Shown here: positions 13,786-61,310 of the stretch, one piece after another | Layout of the letters: each line of letters begins with the position of its first letter | Position numbering within the stretch: the first letter of the stretch is position 1 | Position numbers and translations under genes: made by a program | Source of the DNA: Echiichthys vipera | Lineage: Eukaryota; Chordata; Actinopteri; Perciformes; Trachinidae | DNA length: 64,000 nucleotides | Assembly: GCA_963691815.1 (NCBI GenBank) | Contig: OY829662.1 | Span: 14,112,241 to 14,176,240, forward strand | Direction of reading: 5' to 3' | The notes under the pieces: generated by a model | Told to the model about the DNA's origin: nothing | Database searches by the model: none | What the model saw: the letters and a program-made list of their open reading frames with translations, nothing else

Positions 13786-16700
13786 CAGGGAGACATACTA
13801 TACAGGCAGACACTTAGATTGTTATTTATCTTGGTACCAAATACATTGCAGACATTTCAAAGCTTTCAGGTCTACAGCCGACCAATTCATTTCTAACAAG
13901 TCCATGTTTCTTGTTTTTAAAATAGGCTTCTGCTTATTGTGGCACACCAGTACACCGCAGCAATATTTCTCTTTGCTAGCAAGGGCAGATGATCAATACT
14001 TTCCTTATTCTTTATGATCCCCCCTGGCAATGACCAAAGTTGAATTACCTCATTAATCTTTACCTAGGACGCCAGCCAAATATTGTTTTTATTTATTTAT
14101 TTTTTAGAATTGTTCTTCACTTGATTAAATGCACAATAAGGGATATAAACAGCATTTTTATCCATGTCAGCATCTGCACTGCACCTTCATATATTCTTTA
14201 TTTCTTGAAAAAGTACTAAGTGTTGCTAGAAAGTTCTGACTTCAAATATTTTCTTTTGTATTGCCTTTTTGTTAGTCTAAAATCTAGTGTTTCATTTTTG
14301 CCTATTTCTCTCCTTATAGAAAAACAGTAGATATTCAAAAGGACTGTACACAGATAAAGAGACTAACATTTATAATCTCTTCTGCCTCTAATCTTTTCTT
14401 CTCTTTGTGTCCAGGTATGAGGTGATGCAGTTCTGCTGGCTGCAGCCAGAGCTGAGACCCAGCAGTGAAGAGGTCCACCTTCTGGTCACATACTTGTGTG
14501 CCAAAGGCTCCAGTGAGGCAGAGGAAGACTTTGAACAGCGTTGGAACGCCTTGAGACCGAACCTGCTAGGAAGCACCTCCCACACAGCTACATCCACAGC
14601 CCTAGTCCTGACCCCTACACCCGCCTCAGCTGATGTCCCCAGTCCAGACCAAACTCAGGCAGTGGAGCTGGCCTCCTCTGCCTCATCCTCCTTCCCCCTT
14701 CTTGAGCACTTCTCTGACAGCTTCCACTCTGAGACAGGAGATGACCTACTGACTGTCACAGAGACCAGCCATGGTCTTAACTTTGAATACAAGTGGGAGC
14801 AGGCCCGAGCTGAGCAGCCCTACTGCTCCTCCTCCACCAGTGGGCCACTGGGCCAGGGGAACCCATATTACCAAGATATCTACTATTCAAGTAAGGGAAG
14901 CACTTCAGGGGGCTGTAAGACTGACAGCCTGAACTCAGGTATATCTCCATCCTACTATGAACCTGAACACCCGGGTGTGGTTCCAGTGTTGAGTGCCCAC
15001 AGCCCCTCGGTCAGCAGCGAGTACTACATTCGCATAGAGGAACCAGTAGAGTGTAACATTAACCTGGATGACAGCGTGGTGGACTACAGCCCAGGACTGG
15101 AGGCCAGCAGCAGCAGGTTATCATCTGAGAGTCGGAACGGTTCATCCATGGCACTGCCAAGTGCCTACTGGTCAACTGACAACAACAAATTAAATTCCTA
15201 TGACTTTGATTCAAGCCCCACGGTTCAGTTAACCATGGAACCACTGCTGAGACATTCATCCAGCATCAGCCCTGTAAAGCTAGGCCACTCGCACAACTGC
15301 TTCTCATCCAATCAGGATGAAATGAGCTACTCTGAACAGCAATCAGCATGCAAGGCACACCAAACGTGTCTGTCTGAACTTGATACATCTGCAGAATCCA
15401 GATCAAACCTTGCCCAACCAGTTGGGCGTTTGGAAAACCCACGCAGTCTGTCACAAGCAGTCAGCAGCCCCAGTTTAGGGTTCTGCGATCCCTACCTTGA
15501 AGCGAGCACAGGTCGGAGCATGGTTAATGAAAGTTGCCATAGTATGATGGGTCCCCTGAGAAAGACACTACCCATTGTTAACCACATTAGCATTGATGTA
15601 GGAATTGACGACGGCCTGCTGGTGGGCCAGCAGAGAGGTGACGACATTGAGGATGACCTTTTCCTTGAGGGAGAGGCCACTAACTGGACTTCAAACCATT
15701 CAGCAAACAATAACAGCCTAAGCTTTGACAGCAGGCAGACAGGCAGCGGGGACGGCTATCTGGACCTTCAATATACTTCTCACTCAAACACAACAGAATT
15801 ATGGTCTTTAACCAACGCCTCCACCAGAACCTTCCACAGCTCCAGGTCTTGTGGCGTCTCGGAGGCAGAAGGAGGAGATTCTGATTTTAATGCGGCTAGC
15901 AAGACCACTGAATGGGGTTCATACATTCACCTATGTCACAAAGAAAGAGAGGCAGCTACCACTCAAGCAGAAAGCAACTTAACTGCAGAAAATCTAAGAA
16001 GCATTGATTCTCTAAGCAGCTCAAGTACTAATGCCAGAGGTACAGAGGGTGGACAGATGGAGGGAAAATATGAAAAGCAGTTGTTGCTTAATGGAGAGAG
16101 ACTGTACTCTGAACCTAAGATGATACCTGAGGCAAGCTATATAAAGTCCCCATCTTCATACAAGGAGCCTCAGACTGGTCAAACAGGACCATTGTCAGAC
16201 AAGCAGCGAGGTAACATGTGGGATGGGGTTTCAACAACAATCTCTGTTGGTCTGGGAGACAAGAGGCTAACCTATCCAGAGAGATCGGAAAGTAGCAGAA
16301 CAATGGACACTGGAGTGGGGGTTAGAGACTCCAACATCAGCCTGGTTGAGCTTGGTGACTACAGTGAGGACGATGATGATGACATCACAGATATTACGTC
16401 TGGGATCTTTGCCGACTTCAACCTGGACTTTGTTGAGGTAGAGGATGAAGAGTTAAGCCCATTGAAGCATCCAGAGGGAACTCCTGACTCAGTAGACACC
16501 CTTAACCTGTCCTCGTCAATGACAAGCACCTGTGATCAGGCCTTCAGCCCAGATCCATTCAATACCCCTGTCCTACCCAAGTCCCTGGACAGTGGCTATG
16601 ACACAGAGAACAACGAATCTCCAGAGTTTTATTTCAAAGAGCTTGGAGATCCCCGGGGTGGTGAGAGTCCTAGGCTTGGTGGAGAACCTGAACTAGTTCT

Positions 16701-18969
16701 GCAGGTGGGTTTGGGACAAGGGATGTGCACTTCCACAAGCACCACAGAGCTACAGTTAAAGGGCCTGACTGATAGGAACTCGAAAAGGGACTCCGCCTAT
16801 TTCTCTGACTATGATGCCGAAATTGAGAGGATCCCGCAAGAGGGAGGCAGTAAGTTTTTTGCAGGTCCAAATAACTTTGACTTTTCCGCTGAGAAATTGA
16901 GCTCCATCAGAGTTGATGCTCTTGTCAAAAGTCAGTTCAAAGAGGAGCATTTAACAAATCGGAGACACATCAAAAGTTGTGCATTGGTGAATCTCTCAGA
17001 GGCTGACCCTAGTTCACATCATCCCCTTCCCACCCCTGGCCCCAGGTTGTCCATGCTGTCACCGTTTCCTCCGCAGATGGGCGGCTGCCTGACTAAAGAG
17101 TCCGCCCCTGCAGTTGATGATCTCGGGTTGGAGACGGAGCACTCAGGAGAGGAACCTTCCTCAGAGCTTAGCTGCTCCATTGGATCTGAAGCCTCTTCCA
17201 CTGTCCAGGAGGCCTCAGGAAACAACGAGGAGGGGAGCAGAAGAGCAGAAAATTGTTCCCCTGTCCAGTCTTTCCATTCTGACTCCACCATAACTGACTA
17301 CAGAGATGAAGTCCCCAATGAAAATGAAAACGGCGATGGATCCACAGAGGACGAGCTACCTGAATTCAGTTATGTCAAGGAAGAAACAGAGGACAGAAGA
17401 GAGGGTGTGAGAATAAATGTGGAAGATTTTGAGGACATAGATGCAGGGGAATGTGACTCACAGGACAGCTTATGTGAAGAATCCAACGGTCCCATGGACA
17501 TGTCCTCTTCGTCGTCATTGTTGGAGCTGTGCGGCGAAAACGTGAGAGCCCCGCTGGAGGAGGCGGAGGATGAAGATGACTCAGATGACAGCGAGTCTGA
17601 TGAAGAGTTGAGGACCTATAACATCCAAGATGAAGACAGCGAGGAGAGTGAGGAGGATTTCAGTACAGTGCCAGTGGTGGTGAGCGACTGCAGCAGGGCT
17701 AGACACCTCCGCAGCCTCCTGAAGATGCCCACCCTGCTCACCCAGTCCTTCTGTGACGAGTTGGAGAGGAAGAAAAAAGCAGTGTCCTTTTTTGACGATG
17801 TTACAGTGTTCCTTTTTGACCAGGTATGACACGTTAAAAGGTCAGAGTTGTGCAATATTAACAATTACCCTATTGCTTTAGACTATCAAAAGGAATATTT
17901 TTGTTTTTGACTTCTAGGAGAGTCCCACGGGAGAGCTGGCTGACTACGCCTTCTCCACAGGAACAGAGTCCAGTGAGCAGGAATCTTCAGAGGGAAAACA
18001 CACTGACCACCAGCTGCATCCTGACCCTGAACTTGAAGCTCAATCCTGTGAATCCTTCTGTGTTTCTGAAGAAACAGATGGGAACAACTCACAAGAGGGT
18101 GAGTTTGTAAGGGACACAAAATGCTACACAGAATAATTCAAGTTAATTTATTGTTCTCTATAACTGTAATTGTGACTTGTCTGTCTGCATTCAGGTGGGG
18201 GTTATGAATGGGAGGATGACCTCTGCTTTGAGCCCGATCTGTCCTCACCTGGCACCATAACCGAGCCCCAGTCCTTACCCACATCCACCACCAACAGTCC
18301 AGAGGCTCCTAAACCTGCAGCTGTAGCACTTAATCGTTTTATGGTCTCACGATTCTCTATCACACATGTCTCAGACCCCCACTTGAGCTCAGCAACAGGT
18401 GTGTATTAATGGTGTTTCATACACAGTTCAGATTGTTGTATAATGTTGAAATTCGGACACACTGACTAACAACCTTCTCAAGCAGCCTTCTCATCTAACT
18501 TATAGTCATGGAGACCTGGGAGTCCTGCCCTGCACCTTAGCTTGGCGGGGAAAAAATATACAAACATCAGTTTAGAGGACAGCTAGCTAACTAATCAGCT
18601 GCTCAGATTCTAACAGCATGCACATTGATTGATAATACATTTAAAACACGTGGTTTCCGGTAAGTTCACATAGTGATACTCCACCCAAAACTTTTTAGTG
18701 TAAAATATCAACCCTCTATAGTTTTAAAATGTGTCTAGTAAAAAATGGAAGTTGTGTCCCACATTCGTTTTGTAAACAACAAACAGAAAAACATGAAACA
18801 CAATGTACAATCATGCATTGCGAGTTTGTATTTCAGTATTTGAGACAAAAAATATATCTTGGATCTTTGAACTGCTTGATGATTAGTCTATCTTACAATA
18901 AAAGCTGCCATACTTATTTCCAATCAATTATTTCCAACAGGTAACAGTGAAGATGGTCCAAGAGACTGA
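3396..18969 (+). CDS. aatk: AATK (LMTK1), apoptosis-associated / lemur tyrosine kinase 1, 13 of its coding exons (5' exon missing)
   Basis: Spliced from 13 exons listed separately; all junctions are GT-AG and phases agree. In-window product is about 1,625 residues. Order: one hydrophobic membrane segment (residues ~10-40) ending in the Cys-rich ACLCCKK stretch; a tyrosine-kinase-like domain (~95-385) with glycine loop GHGWFGKV, VVVKEL lysine, catalytic loop HSDLALRN (Ser replaces the usual Arg of HRD), DYG instead of DFG, and WIAPEL; then a long acidic, Ser-rich disordered tail with SGYDTEN, RDSAYFSD, KKKAVSFFDD and RFSITHVSD blocks shared with mammalian AATK. Known of the family: membrane-anchored kinases acting in neurons on endosome traffic, neurite growth and apoptosis, with links to CDK5 and PP1. 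LMTK2 was considered; the SWPSSLAVVAVSFSG segment, the mir-338 intron and the BAIAP2 neighbour favour AATK. Human AATK is about 1,374 residues, so this tail is longer. The start exon was not found in 1-3395. Confidence 0.95.
3800..3990. mobile_element. hAT-type MITE fragment
   Basis: Begins AGGGCTGCAGCCAGAGGGTA and contains CAATAATCCGATTAGTAATC and GATTGATTGATCGATTATTT, typical of the GGGCTGCA family. Confidence 0.55.
4893..4946. repeat. (GT)n microsatellite, imperfect
   Basis: GT repeat passing into GTTT units. Confidence 0.9.
5266..5306. repeat. (GAAA)n repeat
   Basis: Imperfect GAAA tandem array. Confidence 0.85.
6207..6320. repeat. Compound (CA)n/(GCAC)n microsatellite
   Basis: CA block, GCAC block with one AGGC interruption, then pure CA block. 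Confidence 0.95.
7483..7624 (+). CDS. aatk: AATK exon: juxtamembrane region
   Basis: Acceptor CACCAG, donor GTAAGA, ends in phase 1. Encodes EFENTEGEEYQADL, then QNGPEVYILPLTEVSLP and KQPGRS, matching the conserved linker between membrane segment and kinase in AATK. The split codon is completed to Ile by the next exon (Val in human). Confidence 0.93.
8108..8540. mobile_element. GGGATGCAC-type TIR element
   Basis: Starts GGGATGCACGATATAC with ATCGGCCAATAA, and ends ATCGGTATTGGCCGAAAATT then TGTGTATCTCT. The ends are imperfect inverted repeats of each other. A related fragment may lie at about 7935-7985. Confidence 0.6.
8635..8690. repeat. (GT)n microsatellite
   Basis: Pure GT ending in GCGTGC units. 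Confidence 0.95.
8819..8900. promoter_or_regulatory. Cluster of CCAAT-like boxes in an AATK intron
   Basis: GATTGGGC, GCCAATCA and GATTGGAC lie within 80 bases in a GC-richer segment. It could be an internal promoter or enhancer, but no TATA box or start signal is evident. Confidence 0.25.
11130..11209 (+). CDS. aatk: AATK exon: kinase glycine-rich loop
   Basis: Acceptor TTTCCAG, donor GTGAAA, ends in phase 0. Encodes QLLKSSDLGRHSLLYLKEIG followed by HGWFGK, the start of the kinase domain with most of the nucleotide-binding loop. Confidence 0.93.
11210..11591 (+). other. AATK intron
   Basis: 382 bases of AT-rich sequence; nothing recognised. Confidence 0.6.
11592..11710 (+). CDS. aatk: AATK exon: beta-3 lysine and helix C
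   Basis: Acceptor TTCTCAG, donor GTCAGT, ends in phase 2 inside an Arg codon. Encodes VLLGEVNAGLS, then QVVVKELKAS (the ATP-contacting lysine) and MQFLEEVQPY, the helix C region. Confidence 0.94.
11926..12013 (+). CDS. aatk: AATK exon: kinase hinge
   Basis: Acceptor TGCCAG, donor GTGGGA, ends in phase 0. Encodes LLQCLAQCSEVTPYLLVMEF and CPL, the beta-4/beta-5 strands and hinge. Confidence 0.93.
12107..12240 (+). CDS. aatk: AATK exon: kinase C-lobe start
   Basis: Acceptor CTCTCAG, donor GTGCAG, ends in phase 2 (AG, completed to Ser). Encodes GDLKSYLHSCRVADSETPDP, then LQQMACDIASGLLQLH and NFIH. The splice joins IH to SDLALRN, so the catalytic loop reads HSD. Confidence 0.93.
12342..12415 (+). 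ncRNA. mir338: mir-338 microRNA hairpin, intronic to AATK
   Basis: Positions 12387-12408 are identical over all 22 bases to mature miR-338-3p (starts TCCAGCAT, ends TTTTGTTG). Positions 12349-12370 (AACAACATCCTGGTGCTG...) correspond to the 5p strand with a few changes from the mammalian form. The arms pair (GCAACAA with TTGTTGC, CTGGTGCTG with CAGCATCAG) around a ~16-base loop, with a further short GC stem below. It lies in the AATK intron between the exons ending NFIH and starting DLALRN, on the host strand, as in mammals. Known role: enriched in neural tissue, linked to oligodendrocyte and neuron maturation. It is probably processed from the AATK pre-mRNA. Precursor ends are approximate. 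Confidence 0.95.
12416..12878 (+). other. AATK intron downstream of mir-338
   Basis: A pyrimidine-rich run (CCCCTCTCGCTCTCTCTC) immediately follows the hairpin; the rest is AT-rich with an A-rich tract near 12790-12820. No gene seen. Confidence 0.5.
12879..12963 (+). CDS. aatk: AATK exon: catalytic loop and DYG
   Basis: Acceptor TTGACAG, donor GTCAGA, ends in phase 0. Encodes (S)DLALRNCLLTSEMSVKIG then DYGLSHSRYK. It holds the catalytic Asp and Asn and the metal-binding DYG variant of DFG. Confidence 0.94.
13056..13177 (+). CDS. aatk: AATK exon: activation segment
   Basis: Acceptor CTTTAG, donor GTGAGA, ends in phase 2 inside a Trp codon. Encodes DDYYVTQDQIWVPLRWIAPE and LIDEVHGNLLVVDQTKSSNI. 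The tandem Tyr of the activation loop is visible. Confidence 0.94.
13178..13543 (+). other. AATK intron
   Basis: 366 bases of AT-rich sequence; nothing recognised. Confidence 0.6.
13544..13693 (+). CDS. aatk: AATK exon: kinase helices F-G
   Basis: Acceptor TTCCAG, donor GTGAGA, ends in phase 2 inside a Trp codon. Encodes SLGVTVWEMFELGNQPY and EQQLKLPKP. A pure CA repeat starts 18 bases past the donor. Confidence 0.94.
13712..13782. repeat. (CA)n microsatellite next to an AATK splice donor
   Basis: 71 bases of pure CA starting 18 bases after the donor of the exon ending at 13693. Confidence 0.97.
13783..14414 (+). other. AATK intron after the CA repeat
   Basis: AT-rich sequence ending in a pyrimidine-rich tract before the giant exon. 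Nothing else recognised. Confidence 0.55.
14415..17823 (+). CDS. aatk: AATK giant exon: end of kinase and disordered tail
   Basis: A single 3,409-base exon, acceptor GTCCAG, donor GTATGA, ends in phase 0. The first ~45 residues close the kinase domain (YEVMQFCWLQPELRPSSEEV). The rest is low-complexity, Ser/Glu/Asp-rich and probably unstructured, with conserved islands: GLNFEYKWE, GVVPVLSAHSPS, SVDTLNLSSS, LDSGYDTENNESPEF, RDSAYFSDYDAE, an acidic DDSDDSESDEELR tract, LRSLLKMPTLL and ERKKKAVSFFDDV. One very large tail exon is typical of the LMTK family. KAVSF fits the RVxF PP1-docking pattern. Confidence 0.95.
17918..18098 (+). CDS. aatk: AATK exon: C-terminal tail part 1
   Basis: Acceptor TTCTAG, donor GTGAGT, ends in phase 1. 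It continues FLFDQ| with ESPTGELADYAFSTGTE, an acidic Ser/Glu-rich stretch, matching the ESPT...EL start of the same human exon. Confidence 0.9.
18195..18398 (+). CDS. aatk: AATK exon: C-terminal tail part 2
   Basis: Acceptor ATTCAG, donor GTGTGT, ends in phase 1. Encodes GGGYEWEDDLCFEPD, a Pro/Ser/Thr stretch, and RFMVSRFSITHVSDP. The FSITHVSD block is a conserved mark of the AATK C-terminus. Confidence 0.92.
18399..18940 (+). other. AATK last intron
   Basis: 542 bases, AT-rich, ending TTTCCAACAG. No gene or clear repeat recognised. Confidence 0.55.
18941..18969 (+). CDS. aatk: AATK last coding exon
   Basis: Acceptor CCAACAG. The split Gly codon is followed by NSEDGPRD and TGA, which ends the protein shortly after RFSITHVSD as in other vertebrates. 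The phase fits the previous donor. Confidence 0.82.
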
Positions 18970-19361
18970 GTGTCCGATGGTCTTGACTGGAGGAGGATGA
19001 GTCCTGGTCCTTCTCAACACAGAAGAGCAGCATTATTATATCTAGATGTTTTACAGAGTTTTATTTTTTATCAATGTTTGGGGGCTCTGACCCTGGTGAC
19101 CCTTTATGAGACAGTGCCTCATATTGTAGTGAAAGACCCTCAATGATTTTTTTTTTATTATTATTTTGTAAAGAAAGAGATAGCTGTTGGCAAGCTAACT
19201 CGAATAAAATGGATATAAAACCAGATTATATTGTTTGCAGAATAAAGAAACCATTAGTGTATTAGTTGAACATACAGTATATGCCGATAACATATTTTGC
19301 TCGATGCATTGATTTCTCTTCGTGACCTTGCAGGTAATGTCATTTTATGATTTTAAAAGAA

Positions 19362-19371
19362 AATAAATAAA
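19362..19371 (+). terminator. Candidate proximal AATK polyadenylation signal
   Basis: Two overlapping AATAAA hexamers about 400 bases past the stop codon; further hexamers lie at 19203 and 19241. Which one is used cannot be told from sequence. Confidence 0.45.
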
Positions 19372-20499
19372 ATTGAAAGGAGAAGAAAATGAAATGATAG
19401 GCTTCATAGTTGCTCCTTTCATTGGCTACCTTGGTCCACCTCCTTACCATTGATCTGGCATTTTTAAAGACTGTTACAGCTCTCATCGTTGGAGCCAGAG
19501 AACAATGCTCAATGATTGTTGCATAAGAAGCTATTGCAATTTTCCAAACACAAAATCAGACTTTCTAACAGCCGTGGGTGGTGGTGATGGTGTTTGAAGA
19601 TGGAGGTGCTGAAACTTAAATTGTCCTTTTTGATTCAACTCGTATCCAAATCATATTGATGGTGGATTCAGTGTGCTATGATAATGGGAACATTATAGAG
19701 GATATCAAGGTGTCACTCCCTAATTATCACCACCACTCACTCGTATGTCTACAGTTACAATATCTAGCACTTTGTATAGCCAAACTGAGTCTTTATTTGT
19801 AGAAGTGATGACTCTGTTGCTCTTCATCTCCCCATCCTGGAATGAAATATCTAAACGTGAGGTTCTTTGTGTCCACAGTGCCAGCTACAGGTTCACTTTA
19901 TTTTGTGGCATATTAACTTTGTTTATGTGACATTTCATCAGCAATAGAGCGACACCAAAGGGATAGGGTGTTTCAACACAACCGAGCGGTGTCATGTCAA
20001 TATGGCAGTCATAAATGTTGAATGTCATCTTTATGCATATTTTCTACATATTGTCCATAGTGTCATAATGTATTCTATAACATTTGTGCTGAATGCCTGA
20101 GTCTGAGGTGTACAAAAAAAATACATTCATATTTCACATATTGTATGAATGTTTTTATCAACATGTAGCAGGTAGCTTGACTTGAATTACTGCTGCTGTA
20201 TTGATGCCTCCCTCCCCCTCTCTATCCTTCTGTAGCTCAAAGTGCCAATTCAGTTTCCTCTCACCTTGCCTTTTAAGTTCCGCAAGAAGAGAAAATGTCG
20301 CTAGTATTTTTGTACGATTTGAAAAGATGCAATCCAGGATGACGGTCTCTAAAATTTGCCAAAGAGATATGTGTATTGGCTAAAGTGGCAGACACCTGTA
20401 GAGAAGGTGAGGTGGGTTGCTCTGTGCACCGGTAGTAACATCATTGCTGTCCCCCCCAACCCCCCCCTCCCACTCATTGCTATTGTACTATCCCAAACA

Positions 20500-20505
20500 A
20501 ATAAA
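20500..20505 (+). terminator. Candidate distal AATK polyadenylation signal
   Basis: AATAAA followed within ~40 bases by a T-rich and GT-rich stretch (CTTGTGTCTTTGTTTT), the arrangement expected around a cleavage site. Confidence 0.55.
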
Positions 20506-20538
20506 TCCAAATACTTTTTTCCCTTCTTGTGTCTTTGT

Positions 20539-20544
20539 TTTATT
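20539..20544 (-). terminator. Candidate BAIAP2 polyadenylation signal
   Basis: TTTATT on + is AATAAA on -. Downstream on the minus strand there is GT/T-rich sequence (GTATTTGGATTTATTTG). It is the last such signal before the AATK end. Confidence 0.5.
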
Positions 20545-21970
20545 CACCTGCATTGATGTTAAATAAGTGCAATTACCTACAAAACATGAGAACACACGAA
20601 AACATGACAACACATAAAAGTGTGACGTTTCTGCCCATTTAGATTTATTTTGGACAAGATAATTTATATGCACTTTCTGTACAGTACAGATATAATACAA
20701 ACAGGGACAAAAGTGAGAAATGGACACAATGAAAGCTATATAAAAGTAAAAAATGCATTTGAAACTGGATGCCCAAATGAGCAGTGTAATAAAAGCCTGA
20801 TCACATCACTCAGTGTACAGCACTCATCCATAGAGCATGGTGTTTTCCTTATGTAACTTTTGATTTATTGCCGCCCAAGAGGCATATATGCTCATTCACA
20901 CAATCACACATGAATTTTTTTTTATCCTATACAGTTCCACTTCCATCCCCACACATCATACTGTAGATATATGCCTCTGCTCTAAGCTTTTCCCTCAGAT
21001 GAGTGTATAATACTGAGAATGGACGATCAAAAGCTATGATAATACTGCACCTTATCTGATAAGCTACCACTCCCTCAAAGCTAAATATATGTTTAAAAGA
21101 CGCATTATGTATGCACTATTTTTTATCTCGACTATCTGGCAGCGTAAATATTACTGAAATTTAAAGAGAAGGAGAAATAGCGGAAATATTCTTGTATTTT
21201 GGTGAAATTGCACTGTACTAGAGTTTGTTAAGCAAAAAAGAAAAACAAAGGCCTGACATTACAAGCCAACAATAGAAAAAAAGGGAAATAATCCCACTTA
21301 TGTTTTGGGTCAATGTAGTGAAGCGTATGTTTAAAAAAATAGAAGGCACAGTTCCCACATTGAAAATATGGGTATACTGTATCACAACTCGTAAATATAT
21401 CACTTAACAAAAGCAGAATCATAGTTACCTCACCAGCTGACCAGTTCTATCTATTAGTGACAGTAATCAAACAACACTTCAGTACATATTACAGTGGCGC
21501 ACTGAAAACCGTTGTGAACAGTCTAATACACTCTCAAGCCTCACTTAAACTAACGCAAAATGTGCCTTCACTGCTTATTAATGCAAATAATCCTCAAATG
21601 AAATTTACAGTGTATAATGTTGAAGAACAAAAGAAATCCCATAGTAGAAGTGCAGATAAATAATAATATCACTGCATTACTAGTAAAAACCTATTACCTT
21701 ATCCACAACTGGTGTGATCTAAACAACTAATAAAATGTACCCTCACACTTGCCATTGAATGTTCAGGCTGACACATTCAATGTTTGTGGAAGCATTTGCA
21801 AAAAAATCCACGAGGATTAAACGGAAATTCTCAAAATGAATTTTCCACGGCCAAGAAACAAAATTCTTAGTAGTGTGGGCATCATGCAACTCAAACATGC
21901 CAATGTTGGCCATTTTCTCTCTCCCCTTCAAAAACGCCCCATTAGTGGACAAAAGGGGGGCAGCGGGCCG
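20545..21970 (-). other. baiap2: BAIAP2 3' untranslated region (distal end form)
   Basis: About 1.4 kb of AT-rich sequence between the SAPIFY stop and the convergent polyadenylation interval. No conserved frame is seen. Extra AATAAA hexamers on the minus strand (near 20643 and 20863) could give shorter forms. Confidence 0.5.
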
Positions 21971-60588
<38,618 letters not shown>

Positions 60589-61014
60589 CTGAAAGAGAAA
60601 ACAAGAGATAAATAGGAGGTGGAGGTTTCACAGCAGAGCGGGGTCAAGGACAGAGAAGAGAGACTTACACCTTGCTCTGTTTCTCTCTCAGAGTTTCTGC
60701 CTCTTTTTCTTTCTCTCTGACATACACAAAGCTCCTTTAGCTGTCTCACACAGAGCAAACAGCCATTGACAGAATCTGTGGACCCACTAAGTGGTTATCT
60801 TGAATGTTAATGAAGGCAGGAATGGCTTCTTCCACTCACATCCTACCCTCTTGTATCAAGAAATAATGCAGGTGGTATGCAGGAAAGACGGGTTGATGGT
60901 GGTGGAAGAATGGGAGGGGTACCCAGTAAAAACTGACTGTGGAATTTGCATTGACAGTAGGGGTGGGTAAAAATATGGATTAATCAATGCATAGTAATAT
61001 AATATTAGCGAGTA

Positions 61015-61310
61015 GCCGCAGCAGGACTTTCACCCAGGCCAGCGGGGTTCATTTCCCGGATGGTGGCTTCATGTCCTGGTGCCGTTTATGTCATGGACTT
61101 ACTAAACCAAACCACCTCATCTGAGTGGCTTTTATGTCTAACCCTAACCGTCAACCTTTTTTGGCTAAAATTGGTCACGTATCAGTGTTTTTGTTGTCAA
61201 GGACCACTTCCGGCCTGGTGGCTTTTAGCGATTAAATTCCGGTCCGCTAACGTCTTTCGCCAGACTTTGGTTCACTGTTTTACCAATTTCTGTGCATAAC
61301 TTTTCATATG
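61015..61310. repeat. Possible dispersed repeat
   Basis: GC-richer block with GGGGTTCATTTCCCGGATGG and TCTAACCCTAACCGTCAACC, unlike its AT-rich surroundings. The family was not recognised. Confidence 0.35.

Larger units (their letters stand above)
18970..20520 (+). other. aatk: AATK 3' untranslated region (extent inferred)
   Basis: No open frame of interest follows the stop. AATAAA occurs at 19203, 19241, 19362/19366 and again at 20500, so either a ~0.4-kb or a ~1.5-kb 3' UTR is possible. A C-rich tract lies at 20450-20470. The long form would end close to the BAIAP2 end on the other strand. Confidence 0.55.

Noticed and set aside
3396..18969. Assignment of the kinase as LMTK2 or LMTK3
   Set aside because: The membrane-segment sequence, FSITHVSD end, mir-338 in the intron and the BAIAP2 neighbour all indicate AATK/LMTK1.
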